Virus record (IMG/VR): IMGVR_UViG_3300006846_000040
Coordinates: 1-37,588 of that record
Origin: a virus
Length of the DNA: 37,588 nucleotides
Direction: 5' to 3' (one strand)
In this document: positions 21,597 to 29,234 of the stretch, piece by piece
How the letters are laid out: every line of letters begins with the position of its first letter
How positions within the stretch are numbered: the stretch's first letter is position 1
Notes under the pieces: model-generated
What the model saw: the letters and a program-made list of their open reading frames with translations, nothing else
Databases searched by the model: none
What the model was told of the DNA's origin: nothing
Translations under genes and position numbers: made by a program

Positions 21597-22805
21597 TCAA
21601 ACTCGGGATGAAGACATAACTGACCGATATGCGTCTCGCGCATCATCCTCGATTGAATCGCCTGAGCGGTTGCGGCCTTCGGTGACCGTGCTCGACGGCG
21701 ATCCGGTGATGGACTTGGACGCTTGACGCGCCTGGTCCGCTGCATCCTTATCTTTCTGCTTGCGGTCGGCTTCCCATTTGGCGCTCTTCTCTTGATCGAG
21801 GACCGCCTTGATTTCTGGGGTTCGCTCGCAGGCAAGCTCGTAGGCCTCTTTAAGATCGGCCATGTCGTCGCCAGTAGTTTCGACTGCGCCCGTCTTGATG
21901 TAATGAGCCATCTTGAGACGGACGTTTTCGAAATAGCGGTGAGCAGGATCAGACTGGAAGCGAGCCATAGCGCCGTTGAGAGCCGCTTGCTGCTGTGCTT
22001 CCTTATCCTGCACGAGCCTTTCGATAAGTTGCCGTTGTTCTGCTTGTGCCTGCTGCAGTGGGGTGAGGTACTGCTGCAGGACTTCGGGGGGAAGGCCGGT
22101 TGATTGGCCCTCTGGCACTTGGGCATGGCCGTTTGATTGGCCGACGCCCAGGTGAAGCGACAAACCCGTCACCAACTGTTGCGGCGGAATGCCGATGTTG
22201 TTGGCAATCTGGGTAATGGCTCGGAACGGGTCTTGCCGTAGCAGACGCTCGATCCCGACGTAGTTATCCAGTGCAGCCTTCAGCGTGGTGCCGCCTTGGC
22301 GGGCCATCTCGACATAGGGCTGCAGTTCCTTCATGCCCGAGTATTGAGCAAAGCCCTGGCTGACTTCCGTTTCGCGTTTAACGACATCGGCACGGATGTG
22401 TTCGGGCAACTTGTCCCATTCGGACTTTGACTTGACCGACCATCCAGGCGGTGGGCCACCAACAGGTGGCGCCGCAGATGCCTCTACCTTGGCCGCCACA
22501 GGAGGAGGAGCTTGCGGGGCCTTGGGTTGCTCCTGCGGCGCCGCCTTTTGGGGCTTCGCCTCTGCAGGTTTTTCCTCGGTCTTTTCCGTGAACCGGCCGA
22601 GTTCGTCACGCGGGCGGTCGTCGGTCTTAGAATCTTCGGGCTTCGCCTCGGTCTTTGTTTCCTCGGTCTTGGGTTCCTTGGGTTCCGACAACGGCAGTTC
22701 GGGTTCTGTCGCCGGCCCCTGCGTGACTTCATCGAATGCCGACTTGGCGTCGTCCCAAGTGGTATCGACATCGGGCTGGCTGTTGCCAGCTTGCTCTACA
22801 GGCAT
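21597..22805 (-). CDS. Capsid scaffolding protein
   Basis: A 402-residue protein. The N-terminal third is acidic, Pro/Lys/Glu-rich and disordered (repeats such as EPKEPKTEETKTEAKPED). A helical core follows (SEWDKLPEHIRADVVKRETE, about 125-290) and a highly charged coiled-coil tail (SAKWEADRKQKDKDAADQ) ends in Ser-rich sequence. Scaffolds of podophages have this composition and lie just upstream of the capsid gene, as here. They direct procapsid assembly and leave before packaging. AAGGAAAAGTC precedes the ATG. Confidence 0.75.
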   Translation of the reverse strand: MPVEQAGNSQPDVDTTWDDAKSAFDEVTQGPATEPELPLSEPKEPKTEETKTEAKPEDSKTDDRPRDELGRFTEKTEEKPAEAKPQKAAPQEQPKAPQAPPPVAAKVEASAAPPVGGPPPGWSVKSKSEWDKLPEHIRADVVKRETEVSQGFAQYSGMKELQPYVEMARQGGTTLKAALDNYVGIERLLRQDPFRAITQIANNIGIPPQQLVTGLSLHLGVGQSNGHAQVPEGQSTGLPPEVLQQYLTPLQQAQAEQRQLIERLVQDKEAQQQAALNGAMARFQSDPAHRYFENVRLKMAHYIKTGAVETTGDDMADLKEAYELACERTPEIKAVLDQEKSAKWEADRKQKDKDAADQARQASKSITGSPSSTVTEGRNRSGDSIEDDARDAYRSVMSSSRV

Positions 22806-22819
22806 GACTTTTCCTTATG

Positions 22820-23104
22820 TTAGCGGGAGCGCAGTTGCTCGATGGCGCGCTTCACGTCGAGCTCGACGGGGCTCGGTTCCGGCTTGCGTCCTTCGCGGGT
22901 AATGGCTGGGTCGGTGCCCACTTCGACAGCGCCACAGGCGCGGGTGTCGGCGCGGAATGCTGCTTTGCTGTCGTGCCAGCGGCCCGTTCCCATGTGGCGC
23001 GTATCAGGCATTATGTCGCTGATGACGTAAGTAGACGGGCGCGTAAGTCGATTAGCAAGGCGCTTCTCCACCAGTTTGCCGTCACGTATCACGAATGTTG
23101 TCAT
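22820..23104 (-). CDS. Small conserved phage protein upstream of scaffold
   Basis: A 94-residue protein starting MTTFVIRDGKLVEKRLANRL, with 'YVISDIMPDTRHMGTGRWHD' and SKAAFRADTRACGAVEVGTDP. This 'T.viR.GkLveK...visD.m...' pattern occurs in many phages between portal and scaffold. Its function is not known. ATG 23104 lies inside the end of the preceding gene (23-base overlap) and is preferred over a longer frame from 23155. Confidence 0.65.
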   Translation of the reverse strand: MTTFVIRDGKLVEKRLANRLTRPSTYVISDIMPDTRHMGTGRWHDSKAAFRADTRACGAVEVGTDPAITREGRKPEPSPVELDVKRAIEQLRSR

Positions 23105-23435
23105 AGAACGGTAGAAACTCCAAAAGGTCGGCCAAGTCTTCGGCGTCAGTATCAATGATCGCGGCCTTGGCCTCGATCACCTCGGCTTCAACAGCCGCTA
23201 TTTCCTCTTTTCGCTTCTGCCGCCATTGCCGTTCAAATTCCGACTGCGGCGGCCATATGCCGGGGTCTTGATAGCGCCCGCCGACTACGGCTTGAACCCC
23301 GGCAAGAATGCCGGAATACATGAACGCAACGGTCTGCCGATCGCCCTGGTCTATGACCCCATCAGGGAACGGAAGAATTCCGCGCCACGGGCTGCCGACG
23401 TTTACTGCAGAGGCCCGTTTCGCAGCGGTATCCAT
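23082..23435 (-). CDS. Small phage protein, NVGSPWRGILP type
   Basis: A 117-residue protein. Residues 12-42 (NVGSPWRGILPFPDGVIDQ and RQTVAFMYSGIL) match a frequent small phage protein that lies near scaffold genes. A charged coiled coil (about 66-100) and an acidic tail follow. ATG 23435 overlaps the glycosyltransferase end by 34 bases, and no later ATG would keep the conserved head. Function unknown; possibly assembly-related. Confidence 0.6.
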   Translation of the reverse strand: MDTAAKRASAVNVGSPWRGILPFPDGVIDQGDRQTVAFMYSGILAGVQAVVGGRYQDPGIWPPQSEFERQWRQKRKEEIAAVEAEVIEAKAAIIDTDAEDLADLLEFLPFYDNIRDT

Positions 23436-24397
23436 TCCAGGACTTTCTTGAACTGCGCGGCCGTCTGGATCGGGTTGAACCTAGCTTCGGCCTCGAGCCG
23501 GACACCCTTACGGTTGGCGGTGAGCCCGGCAAATATCTTGTCCTCCCAATTGTCCAGATTAGGCAACCGGACGACAGGACATCCGCACGCCATAGCCTCA
23601 CGGACTGAGCGGGTGTCAATCTCCTGTGGCGTCAGGAGGGCATCTGCCGCTCGGTAGACATTGGCCAGGCCGCCGACCCAACCGTGAACCTCTCCCAAGT
23701 TGCCGTCGTCCTGAATACGCTTGAGCAAGGGCAACCAGCCCTTCATGAGCTTTGGAGACTTTGCGTAGACGTGGATTTTGACGCCACCGACCTTGCGGGC
23801 GAACAGAGCAGCGGCGTGTAGCGGCACGAAAGGGTCGATGTCGTCCCGAAAACTGTCGGTACATACAAGATTAACCCGCCCACGCTTGCCGTTGAACTTG
23901 TAACCGGAAGGGCCTTCCGGCGACCAGGCGTCCAGGTCAACGCTCGCCTGCACCACATGCACGGACTTCCCCGGCATCATCATTTCAAGGTAGGGCTTAT
24001 GCTGCGGCCAGAATGTCACGATGGCGGACCAGCGCGGGTCTTTGCCCTTGTTGTACCAGTAGCTGTAGATAGGCGTTGACCCTTGGACTTCCGAGAGAAA
24101 GGACGACCGCGGTCGTCCATGAGCGATGTGAATGACCGGTTGGCTGGTCTTTTCAACCGGCGTATTGTCGTAACCTGAATGATTGACGATCACGTCAGAC
24201 TTGACCGCCCAATCCATGTCGGAGATCGGAGCGCAGCGGTCGTTGTCTCCCGATGGGTGAAGCTTGTTCTTGTCTTTCGTGGGGTCAACCATCCGGCTGT
24301 CAACCCCAAGCCTGAACAGTCCGGTGACCAGTTCCCTGGTTGTTTCGTACAGCCCGCACCGTCCCGGAGTGATGGCCACCATATGGGAAACTCTCAT
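23402..24397 (-). CDS. GT-B-type glycosyltransferase, GT4-like
   Basis: A 331-residue protein. N-terminal MRVSHMVAITPGRCGLYETT is the usual GT-B Gly-rich entry, then 'VIHIAHGRPRSSF'. The C-terminal half has 'LANVYRAADALLTPQEIDTR', then SVREAMACGCPVVR (about 256-269), the E-x7-E-like donor site of GT4 enzymes. Start and end overlap neighbours: its ATG overlaps the repeat-fibre stop as ATGA (24394-24397). That immediate coupling suggests that fibre and transferase are made together. Confidence 0.75.
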   Translation of the reverse strand: MRVSHMVAITPGRCGLYETTRELVTGLFRLGVDSRMVDPTKDKNKLHPSGDNDRCAPISDMDWAVKSDVIVNHSGYDNTPVEKTSQPVIHIAHGRPRSSFLSEVQGSTPIYSYWYNKGKDPRWSAIVTFWPQHKPYLEMMMPGKSVHVVQASVDLDAWSPEGPSGYKFNGKRGRVNLVCTDSFRDDIDPFVPLHAAALFARKVGGVKIHVYAKSPKLMKGWLPLLKRIQDDGNLGEVHGWVGGLANVYRAADALLTPQEIDTRSVREAMACGCPVVRLPNLDNWEDKIFAGLTANRKGVRLEAEARFNPIQTAAQFKKVLEWIPLRNGPLQ

Positions 24398-26373
24398 GGG
24401 CCAGTAACAACCTTAGTCCTGGTGAAGGTTACCGCATCAGCAGACGTCGTCGCCTTATGATCTATAGTCACGTCGTCGTCGGCATAGAGCGAATAGGTGG
24501 TTGAGGTCTGGTCGAACCTGTTCCTCCAAGCCTTGTAGAGATAGTCGATCTTGGTGAACCGATCGGCCGAATCCGGCGGCGCACCCTGCGCCGGCGAGCC
24601 GGCGGCGTCCGTCGCCAACGTGGTGTCGCTGTAGACCTTCGTCAGCAGCGAGTTGGTGTCACTGGTATCAGACTTGATAATCAAAAGCTGGCTGTTGGTG
24701 ATCGTGAGCCGCGAGAGAACATCGGAAACTGTCCCACCGCCGCCGCCCACTGTGGCCTCGATCGCAGTCGTATCACTGTAGATTTTCACCAGGGCCGATT
24801 CGGTGTCAGACGTATTCTGCTCGAGCACGACAAACTGTGACGCCTGGTCGGAATGAATCTGCGTGAGCTTGCTGTCCTGTGCCGCCGTTAAGGCGCCGCC
24901 GGCGGTCGCTATCTCGATTGCAGTCGTGTCTGAGTAAACCTTGACCAAGGCGCTCTCGGTGTCCGAGGTGTTCTCTTCGATGATGACGAACTGGGACGCC
25001 TGGTCGCTGTCGATCTTGGTCGAGAGCGTATGGATTGCCGTCGTGTCGCTCAGGATACGGACAGCGTCACTCTCGATGTGGGCACTATCCGAAGCAATGA
25101 TGACCAATGCGCTGCGGATGTCGCTGGTGTCGCTCTTGACCACAAGAAGTTGCGAATTGGTGACAGTGAGGCGGCTTAGAATGTCGCTGAAGTCACCCTC
25201 GGCCAAATCAGACGCTAGGGTAATGGTGTCGGAGTGGATGCGCGTGGTTTGCGACTCGATGTGAGCCGTATCGGACGCCACAACGGTCAGTCGGCTTAGA
25301 ATGTCACTAAAATCACCCTCAGCAAGATCGGACGCCAAGGTAACGGTATCGCTGTGAATGCGTACAGTCTGCGAGCGAATGTCAGAAATCACCGGCACCA
25401 TGACGTTGGTGTCAGACTGAATGTCACTGACAACCGCCTCAATCACGGCGGTATCCGACCGTACCAGCGTCAGCAGGCTCAGAATGTCACTTGTGTCAAC
25501 CTCGGTCGCGTCCGAAACCAGCTTGTTGGTGTCTGACTGGATGTCGGAGGTAACGGTTATCAATACGTTGGTATCCGACTGAATGTCACTCACCACCGCC
25601 TGCATGACCACAAGCTTGCTCTGAATGTCCGAAGTATCGGACTGAATGTCCGATATGATCGGCACCATCACATTGGTGTCGGACTGAATGTCGGATATGA
25701 CCGCCTGCATGACGGTCAGGCGGCTCAGAATGTCCGAGAAGTCTCCTTCCGCAAGGTCCGAGGCCAGGGTTATTGTGTCCGAATGAATCCGCGTCGTCTG
25801 CGACTCGATGTGGGCGGTATCGGATGCAACAATCGTCAGACGGCTCAGGATATCCGAGAAATCTCCTTCGGCTAGGTCGGACGCCAGCGTATTGGTGTCG
25901 CTCTCGATGCGGGTCGTGTCCGAGTAAACCTTGACCAGAGAGGAAATCACATCCGAGGTATCAGACTTGACGACCAGCAATTGGCTGTTGGTGACCGTCA
26001 ATCTGGACAGAATGTCGCTGAAATCACCCTCGGTGATGCTCAGCGTATTGCCGGTCGTGGTGTCGCGTCTGTAGAGTTCGATCGTCCTGGTGACCGGTGC
26101 CATGCCGGCGTGCGTGATGTGAACGCAATATTCCTCGCTGTCGGAGCCTGCCGCTATCGTGGTGTCCTCGTCCACAAGTAGGGCGTAGACCCCCGGCATG
26201 TTGGTGGTATCAATTTCGGTGACAGTCGGGGTCGTGTAGAGGACTTCAGCTGCACCATTGCGGGAACGATAGACCGTCCAAGTAGCCAAGCCGGTTTCGC
26301 GAGTTTTCAAGTCTGAACTGTCAACCGCAACGAAGTAGATATTTTGATCGACCTTACCGGATGGGATCCTCAT
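24394..26373 (-). CDS. Heptad-repeat fibre, Ser/Thr/Asp-rich
   Basis: A 659-residue protein in three parts. Residues 1-105 form a beta-rich head (KVDQNIYFVAVDSSDLKTRE ... TRTIELYRRDTT). Residues about 110-580 are heptad-phased repeats such as SDIQSDT, NVMVPII, SDIQSDT, SDIQSKL and VVMQAVV, with longer units SDTAHIESQTTRIHSDTITL and ASDLAEGDFSDILSRLT recurring. The C-terminus (about 590-659) is a distinct domain (RFTKIDYLYKAWRNRFDQTS). This looks like a trimeric coiled-coil shaft on the virion surface. Ser and Thr are frequent and exposed, and a GT4 gene is translationally coupled downstream. Repeat copies are identical in protein but heavily diverged at synonymous sites. Confidence 0.75.
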   Translation of the reverse strand: MRIPSGKVDQNIYFVAVDSSDLKTRETGLATWTVYRSRNGAAEVLYTTPTVTEIDTTNMPGVYALLVDEDTTIAAGSDSEEYCVHITHAGMAPVTRTIELYRRDTTTGNTLSITEGDFSDILSRLTVTNSQLLVVKSDTSDVISSLVKVYSDTTRIESDTNTLASDLAEGDFSDILSRLTIVASDTAHIESQTTRIHSDTITLASDLAEGDFSDILSRLTVMQAVISDIQSDTNVMVPIISDIQSDTSDIQSKLVVMQAVVSDIQSDTNVLITVTSDIQSDTNKLVSDATEVDTSDILSLLTLVRSDTAVIEAVVSDIQSDTNVMVPVISDIRSQTVRIHSDTVTLASDLAEGDFSDILSRLTVVASDTAHIESQTTRIHSDTITLASDLAEGDFSDILSRLTVTNSQLLVVKSDTSDIRSALVIIASDSAHIESDAVRILSDTTAIHTLSTKIDSDQASQFVIIEENTSDTESALVKVYSDTTAIEIATAGGALTAAQDSKLTQIHSDQASQFVVLEQNTSDTESALVKIYSDTTAIEATVGGGGGTVSDVLSRLTITNSQLLIIKSDTSDTNSLLTKVYSDTTLATDAAGSPAQGAPPDSADRFTKIDYLYKAWRNRFDQTSTTYSLYADDDVTIDHKATTSADAVTFTRTKVVTGP

Positions 26374-26558
26374 GCCGTCGTGACGCCTTGTTCAATCGTG
26401 TGCAGAGTCTGCGGCACTCTCGAGCCCTCGCCGGTATCGCCCATTCCCTCCATGATGTGATGGAGTCCTCCAGGTGACGTAACGTCCCCGGCCGCCACAA
26501 CAACGACGACAGGCAGCGCCGAGATTGGCGTTGAGGAGATGGGAGCGAATGAAGGCAT
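26370..26558 (-). CDS. Small protein before the repeat fibre
   Basis: A 62-residue protein with a short hydrophobic stretch (ALPVVVVVAAGD, about 14-25) and a polar tail ending LHTIEQGVTTA. Its stop overlaps the fibre ATG as ATGA, and its ATG follows the glycine-rich gene's stop after one base, which supports it being real. The single hydrophobic run is short for a membrane span. Function unknown; perhaps a fibre assembly factor. Confidence 0.5.
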   Translation of the reverse strand: MPSFAPISSTPISALPVVVVVAAGDVTSPGGLHHIMEGMGDTGEGSRVPQTLHTIEQGVTTA

Positions 26559-26559
26559 G

Positions 26560-27453
26560 TCACCAGCTCGTTATCAGGACAAAGCCGTGGCCGCCGGCCC
26601 CGCCGGTACCAGTCGTATTCGTCGTGGTTGAGCCGCCTCCACCACCTCCGCCGGAACCCAACGCACCATTGCCACCAGTGCCGCCGTTAGCGACACCCGA
26701 CGCTGCACCACCACCGCCGGCACCTCCGGTAAACATCAGCTTGTTGATGTTTGAATAACCGTGACCGCCGGCAACTCCGGTAGCCGCCCCGCCTGAGATC
26801 GTCGGGACCATCGCAAACGTAGCATCGCCCGTAACATTTCCGCCGACGCCGGTCTCACCACCACCACCGCCGCCACCTGAAACGAAAATCCCAGTTGCAC
26901 CCCAGACAACAGCAGCCCCGGCACCATTGTTGCCGCCTGCGCCACCGGCTTGGCCTGCTATATTCGTAAAAATTCCAGCACCCAAAAACACGGCAGTAGT
27001 TGCTCCGGAAGCAGCGCCAGCGGCCCCGGCGGTTCCGCCGCCAACTGCGGCTTGACCACCACCGCCCCCAGCAGCAGTGAGAATAAGCGCACCAGCAGCA
27101 GTATCGGTCGCAATCATTGACACCCGGCTGGGCTGGGCATTACCCGCTGCACCACCAATGGCACCCCCAGCAGTGCCGTTCCCAACTAGAATAAAGACGA
27201 CCTCGGGTAAAAGAATACGCGGGACTGTGAATATTGTAATGGCACCAGATCCGCCACCACCGCCACCATCGCGGCTTGCCGCAGTGTTGCTCGATTGGCC
27301 ACCCCCGCCGCCGCCACCACCGCCGACCGCAATAAAACGGACTACGGAGTGCCCGCGCGGGATGATGTAGGGCTGCCAGACAGAACTCGTAGAGCCCATG
27401 AAGAGCTTGCTGATGCCAAGATTGCCTTCCGGCGTGTGCCACATGTCGAGCAT
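26560..27453 (-). CDS. Glycine-rich surface protein 3
   Basis: A 297-residue protein, third in transcription order of three tandem relatives. Layout: MLDMWHTPEGN head, a strand pair (YIIPRGHSVVRFIAVGGGGG), a polyglycine run near residue 50-70, a middle sandwich with GAITIFTVPRILLPEVVFIL, repeated GGAGG/GGGG segments and a terminal GGHGFVLITSW. Such patterns fold as polyglycine-II helices or glycine-rich adhesins ('Gly_rich_2'-like domains), as in some phage tail-tip adhesins. TAATG overlap joins it to its neighbour. Confidence 0.7.
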   Translation of the reverse strand: MLDMWHTPEGNLGISKLFMGSTSSVWQPYIIPRGHSVVRFIAVGGGGGGGGGQSSNTAASRDGGGGGGSGAITIFTVPRILLPEVVFILVGNGTAGGAIGGAAGNAQPSRVSMIATDTAAGALILTAAGGGGGQAAVGGGTAGAAGAASGATTAVFLGAGIFTNIAGQAGGAGGNNGAGAAVVWGATGIFVSGGGGGGGETGVGGNVTGDATFAMVPTISGGAATGVAGGHGYSNINKLMFTGGAGGGGAASGVANGGTGGNGALGSGGGGGGGSTTTNTTGTGGAGGHGFVLITSW

Positions 27454-28337
27454 TAGAAGCACACGACCATGAGAAGCCCGTTGCCACCCCGGCCACCAAC
27501 GCCGCCGGTCGTTCCACCGCCGCCAGCACCCCCACCACTGCCATATGCTCCATTGCCGCCCGCAGTGCCGACCCCATTAGTGGTTGTCCCCCCACCGGAG
27601 CCGCCAGAGAACAGCCACGGCATAAACCTGGAATACCCATCACCCGCCGCGCCGCCGCCGGCCGTTCCGCCCGCTATGGTCGGGACCAATCCCGCGCCGG
27701 TAACAGCGCCGCCCGCAGCTTGACCGCCCGTTGTCGAAGCGCCGCCGCCACCCCCACTACAGATGATACCAGCGCCGCCCCAAGTGACTGCCGTACCGGC
27801 GTTGTTGCCGGTACCGTTACCGCCTGCACCGCCGTCCTGACCGGCTACACCCGTCCAATTTGCTGCCGAAATGAGCTGGCACGCTGCAGCGGTGACAATC
27901 GCACCTCCAGTGCCACCGGCCGCCGTTGTTGCGGTGCCCGCCGCCCCAAGACCGCCACCGTTGGCGAGCAGGTAGAGATAGAGCGCCGTCGTGGACGGAA
28001 ACGCCGCCACGTAGGTTGGGCCTCCGGCGGTCCCTGCACCACTAGCGGCGCCGCCAGCGCCACCGGCACCGACTTGAACATAAATCGTGTCAGGCAAGGC
28101 ATTACGCGGGAACAGTGTCCGCGTCATTGCGCCAGAGGCACCCCCACCACCGCCGCCATGATCGTTGGCCCCAACAGCATCGGTGAACCCGCCGCCGGCA
28201 CCACCGCCGGCACCCATGCCGATCATCAGGACTTGCGAGCAGCCGCGCGGCAAAACGTAGGGCTCGAATGTGCCCTGTGAAAAAAATGTCCTGACGTTTG
28301 CGGTAGCACCTTCCGGCACATTGAACATATCGAGCAT
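27453..28337 (-). CDS. Glycine-rich surface protein 2
   Basis: A 294-residue paralogue of the flanking genes: MLDMFNVPEGATANVRTFFS head, EPYVLPRGCSQVLMIGMGAG, then a Gly-rich core and the ending GRGGNGLLMVVCF. The three share the PEG head, the P-R-G/N turn and the position of the hydrophobic strand (here LFPRNALPDTIYVQVGAGGA), but have diverged in the loops. They lie just after a DUF115 gene and before the heptad-repeat fibre, so they are probably virion surface components. Confidence 0.7.
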   Translation of the reverse strand: MLDMFNVPEGATANVRTFFSQGTFEPYVLPRGCSQVLMIGMGAGGGAGGGFTDAVGANDHGGGGGGASGAMTRTLFPRNALPDTIYVQVGAGGAGGAASGAGTAGGPTYVAAFPSTTALYLYLLANGGGLGAAGTATTAAGGTGGAIVTAAACQLISAANWTGVAGQDGGAGGNGTGNNAGTAVTWGGAGIICSGGGGGASTTGGQAAGGAVTGAGLVPTIAGGTAGGGAAGDGYSRFMPWLFSGGSGGGTTTNGVGTAGGNGAYGSGGGAGGGGTTGGVGGRGGNGLLMVVCF

Positions 28338-28340
28338 GTG

Positions 28341-29234
28341 TCACCAGCTCGCTATGATGACGAGGCCGTTACCGCCGCGCCCGCCTGCTCCCCCGGTCGC
28401 ACCAGCTCCTCCACCCCCTCCACCGCTCCCAATCCCACCATTACCGCCCGCCCCAGCTACGCCGCCATCGTTGGTGTTGCCGCCTGCTCCTCCGGTATGA
28501 AAGAACGGCTTGAACACCGAGTAACCATCACCACCGGGATTGGTCGCCGCAGCCAGGGCTCCACCTGAAATCGTCGGGACAAGACCGGCCCCTGTGATGT
28601 TGCCGCCAGCGAAGTTGACGCCGGTTGAGCCTCCACCACCAGCGCCGCCGGAAAGAGGAATGCCGGCGCCGCCAAAGGTAACAGCCGTGCCGGTTGCACC
28701 AGTCACCGCACCGCCTGCGCCACCGCTTTGACCGGCAACATTGACAAAAACACCAGAGCCCAAATACGCGGCAGTCGTCGCGCCCGAGGCGCTTCCCCCC
28801 GATCCAGCCGCCCCAACAGCAGCAGCAGCACCATTGCCGCCCTGCCCGCCAAGCTGCGCACTCATAATCAGCGACCCGGCAGCAGTTGCCGAGCTAACAG
28901 TGGACACGCGGGACAGATTGGCAGCAGTACCAGCAGCCCCAGAAGCGCCGCCGCTTCCGACCAGCACGAAAACAACGTCAGGGATTAGCAAGCGCGGAAC
29001 AAGCAAGCGCGAAATGGCCCCAGATCCGCCACCTCCACCACCACCGCCATCGTTGCCGGCAGTCCTGGTGAAACCATTGCCACCCCCGCCGCCGCCACCA
29101 ATCAGGAGAAAGTAAACCAGGCTATGGTTGCGCGGGATTTCATACGCCTCCCAGCCTTGCGCCGCCGTGGCTTCTCCATACTGAAAGATTCGGACAACCG
29201 CTTTCCCTTCGGGAATGTGCCAAACGTCGCTCAT
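28341..29234 (-). CDS. Glycine-rich surface protein 1
   Basis: A 297-residue protein, first of the three in transcription order. MSDVWHIPEGKAVVRIFQYG, YEIPRNHSLVYFLLIGGGGG, ISRLLVPRLLIPDVVFVLVG and the end GRGGNGLVIIASW correspond segment by segment to the other two. ATG 29234 overlaps the DUF115 stop as ATGA. High glycine content raises local G+C and gives strong codon bias to GGN, but all three keep full-length frames, so they are under selection. Confidence 0.7.
   Translation of the reverse strand: MSDVWHIPEGKAVVRIFQYGEATAAQGWEAYEIPRNHSLVYFLLIGGGGGGGNGFTRTAGNDGGGGGGGGSGAISRLLVPRLLIPDVVFVLVGSGGASGAAGTAANLSRVSTVSSATAAGSLIMSAQLGGQGGNGAAAAVGAAGSGGSASGATTAAYLGSGVFVNVAGQSGGAGGAVTGATGTAVTFGGAGIPLSGGAGGGGSTGVNFAGGNITGAGLVPTISGGALAAATNPGGDGYSVFKPFFHTGGAGGNTNDGGVAGAGGNGGIGSGGGGGGAGATGGAGGRGGNGLVIIASW

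Noticed and set aside
21106-21600. Group I intron containing the HNH gene in the capsid gene
   Set aside because: The endonuclease frame fills nearly the whole interval, leaving no room for an intron core, and there is no upstream capsid exon.
24700-26050. CRISPR-like array, because of regularly spaced GAATGTC words
   Set aside because: The repeats are coding, in heptad phase and vary in sequence, with no constant spacer length.
27077-28500. Long + strand proline-rich frames opposite the glycine-rich genes
   Set aside because: They are the antisense of GGN codons (reading as Pro/Ala), without ribosome sites or sensible starts.
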